Of a stretch of DNA of 22,411 bases, positions 9,093-18,077 are shown in pieces. Origin of the DNA: Coemansia sp. RSA 922. Its lineage: Eukaryota > Kickxellomycota > Kickxellomycetes > Kickxellales > Kickxellaceae. The notes beneath the pieces are model-generated. The model worked only from the letters and a program-made list of their open reading frames with translations. It had not been told where the DNA came from and did no database searches. Location: NCBI GenBank assembly GCA_027577415.1, contig JANBQS010000291.1:1-22411 (forward strand), written 5' to 3'. Made by a program: the position numbers and the translations under genes. Position 1 is the first letter of the stretch; every line of letters starts with the position of its first letter.

Positions 9093-10110
9093 TGAAAAGG
9101 GGGAAGTATCGAAGAGTATGTGAATAGATAATAGTCTTGTAAAAAAAAAAGGTTATATAATTATTTGTCAATCTTAACCAATCAACTCCTCAACGATCAG
9201 TTATTGGATATTTGTAAATGCTGTCAATAATTTGCCTGTTAATGCTCGTAACTCAATAAAGTAATCGCGACCTCTATGAGGAGTATAATCCATTGGATAA
9301 ACGCACAAGGTGATGATTATAGTAAATGGTTTAGTATACAAACCTTTGCTCACTAGGGGGAATCAGTCGGGACCTCTATATTTTCAATTTTTTTAAATTT
9401 TATTCACACTTTTGTGTAGAGTCAATAGTTTCTTGGCTTCATTTCACGTCTCTTATCCATAGCAAGCCAGGAATGGGGCCTGTCAGATCGCTTATTGGCA
9501 TATAAACTAGTGTGATGACGATAGAATATGCAAGAATGGTACATGCACCACCTCTTTTTTTTTCTTGCTTGCAACCCGAATCTCGGCGCCCTTGGTGTCT
9601 ATCCACAAATCAGGAGCTTGGCGCAGGAGAAATATAAATAATATTTGGATGATTTATAAATAGAGAATAGTTAAAAACTATCAAAGTCGGTTAAATGCTG
9701 GTAAAAATAACCTCAATATGTGGGATGTTTGTCTCAAAAATTGGTGAGCAGTTAAAAAAATACACATATACTAGTATGTTCAGAAGTGTCTAAATGTGAC
9801 ATTTAAACAAGGTGACTGGTTAAATAAATTATCCATTGGCAGCGTATTTTAACCATTGCTAGCCACAAACACATTGTCGTGGTTTCCCGCAAATGGTGAG
9901 TACTACCGAAATAGCTCCCCCAGTAAAAAAGTTGATAATTTAGTTGTTGTGTCGGTATCGTTATATAGCCCGTCAAACAACTCGAACTACAGTCGTACAA
10001 ATACCTAGTCACCATCGACGCCTAGTCTGACCAACAGCCCAGCGCACAGCCATTGTGACGATGGTTGTGTTCAGCCGCTCATTCATACACACATGGTCAG
10101 AGTTCTCTCT
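9093..10110. other. Long A/T-rich intergenic region
   Basis: About 1 kb without a convincing gene between the cyclophilin start and the Rab-like relic. It holds A/T runs and a short perfect inverted repeat AAATGT-G-ACATTT near 9795-9807. A minus-strand reading frame at 10015-9803 is without recognisable features. The cyclophilin promoter must lie near 9093-9250. I see no RNA gene or transposon ends. Confidence 0.5.
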
Positions 10111-10111
10111 G

Positions 10112-10468
10112 CTACTTTGCTCCTTTGCTACGAACTTGTTCAGTGTATCTGTTACACGTTACATCAGTTTGTTGACCGCATTGCCAATATCGACAATAAA
10201 CTAAATGGGCAACGTGCTCGACAATCAAACTCTGCGTATCCTTGCTGGACAGGTACAGGTACTTGAGCTCTGAGCTTCTGTAAAGTCCCGGCGTAGCCCC
10301 CTGTATCCCTTTGCTATAACCACTAGCTCCATTACCTCCATGACCCTTCGTTGATGTACACAAGACGGCTATGCGGTTCGACTTTGAAAAGCTGGTCGTC
10401 TCGCTAACAGTAACGACGACGGCAACTGCACTGCCCTAAAAGACAAAGTCGTATTCGCCCTCAGCCAT
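10112..10468 (-). pseudogene. Decayed Rab11/Ypt31-like small GTPase relic
   Basis: Minus-strand reading from an ATG at 10468 gives MAEGEYDFVF, the typical Rab11/Ypt31 N-terminus, then a TAG (10438-10436) where the conserved Lys would be. The same frame stays open to 10112 and keeps scrambled remnants in Rab order. These are SKSNRIAV (compare the switch-I SKSTIGV), ATPG followed by LYRS (compare DTAGQERYRS), LYLSSKDTQ (compare VYDISSKDT) and, near 10180-10150, sequence resembling the NKxD box. The P-loop is not recoverable. The relic even keeps an upstream intron-like unit: donor GTAAGT at 10547 and acceptor just before the ATG (10470), with a CTAAT branch site. Rab11 recycles vesicles between trans-Golgi and plasma membrane; this copy cannot. 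The homology rests on eye alignment of short motifs, so confidence is moderate. Confidence 0.4.
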
Positions 10469-10548
10469 ACTTTAATTAGAAATTAGCACACAGGAGTAAT
10501 TGGCAAGAAAAAGTAAATGCGTAATAGAGCGAAAAAGGAAAACTTACG

Positions 10549-10837
10549 ATTAGTGAACTTTCGCTTGTCGCCAATAATAAAAAATCTTGATAATCGTCAA
10601 TCGATCAAATCACTAAGTGTCAACAAAAACAGACCAAATTGAAGAGCTTGATTGTTTACGGTAAATCGCTTGAGGTTTGCAAGTGCTCTCCCCTCCCTTT
10701 TTTACTTCTCTTTTTATCACTCACTCGCTACACATTAACAAATTGGCATTTTCTTTCTTTTATTCATTTCTATTCGCATACTCTCGTCTTTAAACCCTTT
10801 TGAATTCGTCTGTTCTATTTTTCCCGACTGACAATAA
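10549..10837 (+). promoter_or_regulatory. Upstream region and pyrimidine-rich leader of the FunK1 gene
   Basis: Mixed A/T-rich sequence turning into a C/T-rich block (about 10685-10830) directly before the ATG at 10838. It includes a TCTTTAAACCCTTT-like element at 10787-10800 that recurs in front of the downstream AAA-ATPase-like gene. No TATA box is evident. Confidence 0.35.
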
Positions 10838-13412
10838 ATGACCAGGTCTAACCCATCCAGTAGTAGAAAAGGGGCGACTAGCCAGTCCGCCACAGAGCAC
10901 GACAGTAAGCCTGCTTTAGACGCTTTTACGCCAATGAAGAAGACTTTGAAAAACAGAGGTAGGTAGTTGCCGAGTACACCCAGTACTACACGTATCAGTT
11001 CTCTCCACTAACGCTTTGGGCTCTATTTTGTACTTTTCATCTATAGGCGATGGTTTGCCGACGCATGTCACTGCGCCGAGCGCAGATTCCCTCAAAACGC
11101 CTTCTGTCAGCAGGTCGAGTCACGCACAGTCACGCCCAAACTACACGATGTCTCGAGAAGATCTTAAAAATGAGCGGCACGACGAAATGCTCAGGGTCTA
11201 CGAGGAGCGCCATATTGTGAATGACTCGATTCGACAGATTACTCGGCCAGCAGACAATGAGCTTGGATTCCTAGCCGACGATATAGCTGACCGGATCGCA
11301 AAGGATATGGAGCGGCTCTTGAGTCCAATATCGCCCAACAGGGACAAAGCAGACGGCAGCATAGCAACGAGGACGAGGAGCCGTATTGCCAACACGTCGA
11401 CCTCTGGTGCGACTACTAAGCACGCTGCTTCTGGTAGCGCAAGTCTTGCCCAAGACGTCTCTAATCTCGCCATTTCGCACGGGGAGCCCGCGCAGATAGA
11501 CGCTCAGTTGGCAGCTGATATTGGCAAAATAAAAAAGTGGACAGCGACTAATGTCAATTACCGGGGCTCAGAGAAAGCCATGTACGACCCCATTAGGTCT
11601 TTTATCGTTTACGTGGCACGCCGTGTGAAGGACCGTCTTTCTCGCTCTGGCCTCTCTGAGAAAGTCTGGGGCGAATGTCGCTTAATACTCCCCGTGGAGG
11701 TCACGGACTACAAGCCCGTGGACTCCGACGATAGTACGCGGATTGACATTGGGCTTGTCGACACGAAGTATGACGCAGCTATCGCAATGTGTGGTCGCGC
11801 TAGCTACTACCAGCTGCGCGCCCTATTCGAAGTCAAAACGGACAAGGAAGACGTCGCTGGAGCATTTGTCCAATTGTACAAATATTCGCGGCAGCTATTC
11901 GCTGAGCAGCACCACTTGCGCTTTGCCTTGGGTTTCACGATCTGTGCTGGAGACGTACGACTGTGCCACTTTGGCCCGAGCAAAGCCGTGTCATCGGATC
12001 CCATGGATGTCACCACAAGCAATGGCCGGCATGCATTCATCCAGCTCCTCGTGAACATGTCGCTGTGCGACGATTCGCAACTTGGCCGCGATCCGACCAT
12101 GCGCTACTTGCCTGCGCTGAACTGCTGGGAAATCGACTGCCCAGATGACAAAGACGATAACGGCCCCAGTCGCGCTGACTCGTCTCGATACTACTTTACA
12201 AAAGTCATCTGTGTCGCTGATCGCTTGTTTGGTCGTCATACTCGCTGCTTTCTGGCCACTGCGAACAGACCTGCCAAGAGGCTCAAGGTAGACGAATCGC
12301 TGGAAGCAGCAGTTGTTATCAAGGACGCGTTTGCCTTTGCCAAGCCCATTGCAAGCGAAGATGACCGCGACGAGGTCAAGACGCTCAAGAAGATCCGGGC
12401 CACGTTCGAACGCGATAACCCTGATAGCATTCTTTACGCCAAGATCGTGGTTGGCGGCCGCGTGAAATTCAAAAGGGGTAGCAGGATCGTCGAGGATACG
12501 ACATCGACAATGTACACGGGTGTCGACGGCGAGCTTTTAGCAAAAGTCTCCAGTGACTTACTCTTCCGTGCCCACCGACGTATTGTGATGGATACGATTG
12601 GCGAACCGCTACGCACTGTAAAGACGGCCAAGGAGTTTGTTGCCGTCATTTGCGACGCTATGCAGTGCCACTACGCGATTGTTGACAAGTGCAAGATTTT
12701 GCACCGCGACATATCCGACAACAACATCCTGGTTGTAAGGACGAAAGATGGCACTGTGCGCGGGTTGCTAATCGACTTTGACTGCGCGATAGACGTATCT
12801 AAAGAAAAGACGGAAGTGCGAGGCGAGATGACGGGCACCTTTCCGTTTATGAGCTTGAACAACCTCACCTGCTCTACAGTCCCGCGCACAAGTCTCGATG
12901 ACTGGGAGTCGGTTTTGTATCTTCTATGCTGGTACGCGACGATTGGCTTTGGCACTGGTGAAGATCGCTCTGAGGTACGGGCGCGCCTCAAGGACCTGGA
13001 TATTGCGCGGTGGCGTAATGGCACACTGGTCACTATTACAAAGGCGAAGCGTTCAAATCTTCGCTACTTCAATACTTTCTATCATGATATTGTTTGCTGG
13101 TTCGACGAAAGGGACAAGAATAGCAAGCTACTTCGTGTATTTGCACTCAGACTGTACGAGACCCTTTTCGAGAACAAGCTCGGTAAAGGATATCACGGGA
13201 CAGAAGGGGAGGTGGATGATCCTTTCATGGCTGCATTTTTGAAGCGTAGACAACATCCCACGTCAGTCAACGCCGACAGCACCAATGTCGCTGACCCATT
13301 TGCACTACGCGCGGAAAAGTGGGAGGATATCTCGAAGGATTTGCTCGGCGTCATCAACGATACCAAGGCGGAAATGGTCGAATGGGAGGATACTCCTAGG
13401 CACTCGCAGTGA
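10838..13412 (+). CDS. FunK1-type fungal protein kinase homologue with N-terminal PD-(D/E)XK-like region (two exons)
   Basis: Exons 10838-10958 and 11047-13412 give 828 residues. The 88-nt intron has donor GTAGGT, branch CTAAC at 11008-11012 and acceptor CTATAG, and the join is in frame (phase 1). The first 170 residues are Ser/Thr- and charge-rich. Residues about 215-400 form the region found ahead of fungal FunK1 kinases. They contain RIDIGLV (Asp274) and FEVKTDKED (Glu302, Lys304), a D...ExK pattern like a PD-(D/E)XK nuclease core. The kinase follows: HRDISDNNILV (593-603), DFD in place of DFG (617-619), TGTFPFMS (636-643) and DDWESVLYLLCW (658-669). The distance from the likely beta-3 Lys540 (LLAKVSS) to the HRD Asp595 is only 55 residues, too short for a normal N-lobe with helix C. 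The substrate is unknown. The gene lies about 0.6 kb upstream of the AAA-ATPase-like gene on the same strand. Confidence 0.85.
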
Positions 13413-14032
13413 TTTTTGTCCTTACCAGTACTTTTTTATCAATAAAAAATGAATAGTTTGGCAATTTGTTGAGATATTATAATCAATCTACTCTCTGAAA
13501 GGCAAATTAAGAAACACGTGTTATATGCTCGATGTTAGTACAGCACACAACGACGATTATCCATTAGCTACTAGGTGTTATCTCGCAACCATGATGCATA
13601 CTGCTTTGGCGCCGCTACCAAGCCTGGCCCCATCATTGCAACTGCTCTCGGCAAGCTATGCGGACAACAACTTCAAAGTCTACAACAGGTATATGGCATC
13701 GACACCAGGTCAAAGGGTAAATAGCCCATGCAATATCGTCTTTTGAAAAAGTTAATTTATTGAATATGTGGTAAACTTCAATCTATCGTTTCCATCGACT
13801 GAGAAGTCGGTCTATCTAGCTCACCACATGACTTTTTGCAGGTGAGAAACTAGTGTGATTGGCACAGCATCATTGCTGCGGAAATTCTACACTGGATTGC
13901 CCTCTTCCCTGCCAAAAGTTCTCTTTCTTTATCACTTTTATATATTCAAATTCGCTTTTATTTTATTTTATTTATTACTTATTCTCCTTCCCAGCCATTT
14001 TTTGTATTACTTCACTCTTTAAAGCCCCTTAC
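13413..14032. other. Intergenic region between FunK1 and the AAA-ATPase-like gene
   Basis: It contains the FunK1 polyadenylation signal (AATAAA at 13441-13446), a possible TATA element (TATATAT at 13939-13945) and a C/T-rich leader for the next gene. Around 13585-13710 one plus-strand frame reads a protein-like 40-residue stretch (with GPIIATALGKL) between stops. It may be a decayed exon; I do not recognise it. Confidence 0.4.
13441..13446 (+). terminator. Polyadenylation signal AATAAA of the FunK1 gene
   Basis: AATAAA lies 29 nt after the TGA stop at 13410-13412, a normal position for a fungal polyadenylation signal. Confidence 0.5.
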
Positions 14033-16686
14033 ATGCACCAAATGTCTTCCAACAATGGTCGCAAAAGGTAAGAACCTTTATACACATTTCACAGCTTCCA
14101 GGCAATTAGTCGCGTTTCAAACCCAAAAAGCTTGGCTGCTAATACTAACAAAACGGCGTGTCTCATAATATAGACGTCTGAGTGCTCCTCTCGAGGACGA
14201 AATTGGCCAAATGATACTACGGCGACGCCATGGTCGTGGCACAGATACCGCCACTGCGCTTCGGACAGCCCAGCCCAGTGCTGAGCGCAACCCCGAGCAG
14301 GTGGAAGAGGGGGATGATACGAGGAACATTCCTACTGACGATATGTCGATGCGTGCTGTTATCCGACAGCCACAAACAGCCGAATCTAGTGCCGCTGTTG
14401 CCGATATGCCGCACACTCCAATTGGTCAAACAGGCCCTAGTATGGCTAATCTACGTCCTAGCGATTCACCCACTCGCGTATCGGGCACGCGAGCAAGTCT
14501 AGGAACGCAGTTTGCGGCTAGTTTCAGCGACGACAGGGTTTGTGTTGACAAGACTCTCGTTTGAAAAGGGTTCTGGGACGTAGTGGACAATACATCTCGC
14601 ATCTGCCTCCCGCGCCGGTCAGGCAAGACGTTCAACTTGCAGCTGCTTCAGCTTTTCTTTAGCCCATTGCCTGAACTCGATTGCTTGGGTATAATGCCTG
14701 ATGACGACGACTCTGGCCGTGCCACCATGCTCAGTCGTACAACGCGCGAATCATTTTTCAAAGAGTCGCTTCTGAAAAAGGTGCATGGCGATTTCTACGA
14801 CGCGCATTTCATGAAACACGCTGTCATTTTTATTTCGTTTGACTCCTGCGACACAAAATCGATTGGAGGTATGATCATCGATTTGTGCGGGGCCATTTCC
14901 GGTACGGCGTTAAGTCTTTTAGAAGAGCTGAACCACTCTAAAGCGCTAATATGTCCTAATGCACAATACGCCGAAAAGAACTTACGCACATGCTTGGAGA
15001 CGGCCGAAAGAATCAGTGGCATGTCTGAGGATGAAGCAGCGCGTTACAGGGTACTGCCCTCAACACTATTTAGTGCACTATCAAAGTTCGTTCGTCGGCA
15101 GTTTGGGCAATACATTTTGCTCCTCGACGAGTATGATATTCCGTTTCTGAGTCTACTTGAGGGGAATTGGGACGAGGCTGGCCGAGACCATGCATCATCC
15201 ATGCTTGGAAAACTGTTCCAGACTATGTTCAAGGTAAGCACTATCTAAAATGTTGACTACATGTAGCAAGTTTAATGGGCAGCACTAACTGTATTCCCTT
15301 ATTTAGGGAAACAAGGACAAGCTCAAGGGGCTTATGACTGGCGTATTTGAGATGTCGATGATCAAGATGGGCTCTGGCCCTAACAACGTCAAGGACATAC
15401 AGCTTATCCCGACGTCAACAGCCGAAGTTTGCAGCTCACTCCAGGTCTCAGCAGTGCCCCACACAACCGACAGCATTGACCATCTAACAGACGCATTTTG
15501 GTTCAATGCCAAAGAGGTCAGGAAGATGCTGGAGAACTGTACTGCGCAGTTCCCTGGGTTTACCGAGTACCACGATGACGTCATGGACAAGATCCGCAAC
15601 TTCTACAACGGATATTACATTGGCCGCTTCAGTGGCAAGTATAACCCTTGGTCGGTCTGTTCGTTCCTACAAAAGCTATGTGACAATTTACGCCTATGCC
15701 CACAACTCGACCAGGCTACTGTCACACGCGTCATCAAGTCTAGCGCACAACAGTTCTGGGTTAAAACTGGCTCGACCAAGCTCATTATGGACCAATGCAA
15801 GCGATATCGCGACGAAGCCACTGGTCTCCTGAACAAGCTGGTCGTCGAGTATGAAGAGCGCAACTACCAGCCAACAGAGGTACAGCTGGCACCACGGCCC
15901 ACCCTGCCAAAATCCATATCACTTGGCGACGCTAACCTTGCAACTTCATACTTTGAGGGCAGCCAGTTTTCTCGCGCCGCCTTTCTGAGCATATGTCTTC
16001 AGGCCGGATACCTGACCCGCCGCACTGCATTTACTGTCTGCATTCCGAACGAGGAACTTGTGCTTGTGTGGCGCAACATGCTGGCGGAGCTCGTGATAGG
16101 CGAATCGTTGACAAGAGGTCCTCAAGAGCTGACGCGGGGTGAGATATTGACTGCTCTGTGGCAGAACAACACGCAGCGCTTACGCGACCTGATCGTTTCG
16201 TCGCACCAAGTGCTGGTCGGTCGTGCCAGGTTCAAAGAGAGTCAGTTTGCGAACCACGCGGCAAACTCTCTCAAGGCGGCAGCTATGCTCGGCGCACTGT
16301 CACACAACGATGCAGAGGTCGGTATTCTCACAGACACAATAGTCATCCGCGAACCCTCGGCTGGCCAGGGCCGCAGCGACATGGTTATGTACCTAGCTAG
16401 CACAACGAATGCGCCCAGGCAATTTGGCGTTATTATCGAATTCAAGTTCATCCCTAGTGAAAAGCTTGGAGATGACGAGTATTGTAAGGAACTCGCGGAC
16501 AAGGGATTGAAGCAGATCAACGACAGGGCGTATAAAGACATTCTCGGAAGCTGCCTTGAGTGTATAACAATCGGCTTGGCGATTGGCATAAACACTGCCG
16601 TCGTGAAATCACAGCTCTACAGACGCGACACTACCCTCAGTGACTGGGACGCCGTAAACTCTCTTTTAAATCCGCCTTCTAATTGA
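14033..16686 (+). pseudogene. AAA-ATPase-like / PD-(D/E)XK nuclease protein, three exons, broken by one in-frame TGA
   Basis: Exons are 14033-14067, 14174-15233 and 15307-16686 (a second in-frame ATG lies at 14042). Both introns are canonical: GTAAGA with TACTAAC at 14143-14149, and GTAAGC with CTAAC at 15285-15289. The spliced frame is continuous over 825 codons except for TGA at 14562-14564 (codon 142). This stop sits directly after VCVDKTLV, the family motif that precedes the P-loop. Past the stop the frame continues unchanged: the Walker-A-like LPRRSGKT (Lys163), Walker B ILLLDEYD (330-333), NPWSV in the lid region, and a C-terminal nuclease core with SDM (Asp723) and VIIEFKF (Glu743, Lys745). 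The architecture matches the fungal AAA-ATPase-like (PF09820) plus PD-(D/E)XK (PF08011) family, whose cellular role is unclear. Without readthrough only a 141-residue peptide is made. Nonsense mutation is likeliest; sequencing error or readthrough are alternatives. Confidence 0.8.
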
Positions 16687-17178
16687 CTTTAAGCACATTG
16701 CAAAAGTTACATTAAAAAACTAAAGAGTAGCGAAAATTAACGAAAAAGAGAGAAAAAAAATTAGAGAAAAAAAAATTCAAATTGGCGACACCTGAACTAT
16801 CACAGCAGATCTGAGACGCGTAATCTGATCTGTCACCAAGCATAAAGAAAATCCAAGCGGTGACGTAGGGGGCAAGCGAATGCCATTGATGCTGCGCCCA
16901 TGGCTCTAAACAAGAACGATATGGCTAGTGCGATTAAGATTGCATTGGTCATCGACAAGATCTACACCTAATGCCTTGGCGGATGCTCGCTTATTAAGCA
17001 GCTCATGTCCCAAATACTCGAGTACACAGCAGATTAGAATTGTGAATATCTAAATAACCTAACTAGTAAATTACTTTGAACTACAAATGATCTCTAAAAT
17101 TGGCCGTCATGCTGGGGGTGGCTATAAATGTGAGGAGAACAAGCGAGCTACACGAGTGTCATCACTTGGTGCTCACAG
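16687..17178. other. Intergenic region after the AAA-ATPase-like gene
   Basis: An ATTAAA polyadenylation-like signal lies at 16711-16716, 25 nt past the stop, followed by A-rich sequence. At 16901-17037 one plus frame reads a protein-like stretch (MALNKNDMASAIKIALVIDK) cut by a TAA and then continuing; I do not recognise it and it could be a relic. A TATA box precedes the possible small gene at 17179. Confidence 0.35.
17123..17129 (+). promoter_or_regulatory. Candidate TATA box
   Basis: TATAAAT lies about 50 bp upstream of the ATG at 17179, a spacing that would suit a core promoter of the small gene that follows. Confidence 0.3.
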
Positions 17179-17540
17179 ATGGATAGCAAAAAAAAGGGAC
17201 ACCTTGTGGACAACTTGCGCCGAGTCTTGAGCGTCCATGTTAGTGACCGTGGGTACTTTTACAATGTGTTAGCACTAAAAACAATAGCAACAGTACCTCC
17301 CTGCACCTTGGCCATTGACCGAATAAGCGTGTTACGCGCGTCGTGGAACAGCGCGTCGGCCCACGTGATCAGTCCAATGACGACACACGCCTGCCGGATG
17401 TCCCGGACTCTCAACACCCAAATGCCCTGCCGATAATAGATGATCGCCCGCCTACAAAAAAGCACAACTCAGCGACACTAAAGGTAACGGGAAAGGCGAA
17501 TTTCCGTCTGTGGAAATGGGCCATGAAAAAGGCTACATAA
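17179..17540 (+). CDS. Possible small basic protein, two exons, unknown function
   Basis: The ATG at 17179 opens a Lys/Arg-rich frame (MDSKKKGHLVDNLRRVLSVH). A GTTAGT donor follows at 17239. An acceptor at 17327 would join it in frame to a second stretch ending at a TAA (17538-17540). That stretch contains RDQSNDDTRLPDVPDSQ, PPTKKHNSATLKV and FRLWKWAMKKAT. The product would be about 90 residues, strongly basic, with no signal peptide or membrane segment. A TATA element at 17123 supports transcription. Against it, the acceptor lacks a clear pyrimidine tract and no family is recognised; the unspliced 85-codon frame is the alternative. This is a tentative model. Confidence 0.25.
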
Positions 17541-18071
17541 ACATTAACCCGTCGGCTTCCAGAGTAAGATCCCTGTTCTCACTTTTATATACGCTTATAT
17601 TTATTATATTCTATACGCTAAAAAGTTCGCTTCGCTCACTAAGTAACAGCGGAAAGAACTGAAACGGCGTAGGGGTGTACATTTTTATCTTCAGCTACTT
17701 TTGAATAATAATAAAAAAGAAAATATTGAGAAGGAAATAATAGATTTGTAGACAACATCTTGTTTTTTATAATTGTTGGCTACGGAGCACATATGGACAG
17801 CTTGCATCATAAATTTATCGAAAGCAGTTAATTCACAACTACCAAGCCACAGACTGCATAGTCGGAATCTGGGCATGTCAGAGCCAGCAGCCACGCACAT
17901 TTGACGACTAACTCATGTACCTATTAATGACAAATCGCAGCGAAACTGGATAGTTGGAAACTGACAATGTTTCATACAGGCAAGCAATGAGCGCGAGGTT
18001 CAAATTATAGTACAAGGTAATAAGAACACTGTGGCCCAACTATTATTGCTTTCTCTTCTAAAAAAAATCAA
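17541..18071. other. A/T-rich intergenic region
   Basis: About 530 bp with A/T runs and no convincing reading frame. It separates the possible small gene from the 3' end of the minus-strand F-box-like gene. I see nothing further in it. Confidence 0.5.
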
Positions 18072-18077
18072 TTTATT
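18072..18077 (-). terminator. Polyadenylation signal AATAAA of the F-box-like gene
   Basis: AATAAA on the minus strand abuts the TAG stop at 18080-18078. Its position shows that the original gene ended here and not at the internal TAA 450 bp upstream. Confidence 0.5.

Noticed and set aside
9505..9520. Repeat of AAACTAGTGTGAT also found near 13849
   Set aside because: A 13-base match is expected by chance in a window of this size and the flanks differ.
9803..10015. Minus-strand 70-codon frame, and a resemblance of part of it to a second Rab segment (LRE...)
   Set aside because: The corresponding Rab segments are already accounted for in 10112-10468; the match is short and out of order.
14520..14582. 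An intron removing the TGA of the AAA-ATPase-like gene (GT near 14540, AG near 14582)
   Set aside because: It would delete the conserved VDKTLV motif and the donor and branch sites are poor, whereas the unspliced frame matches the family on both sides of the TGA.
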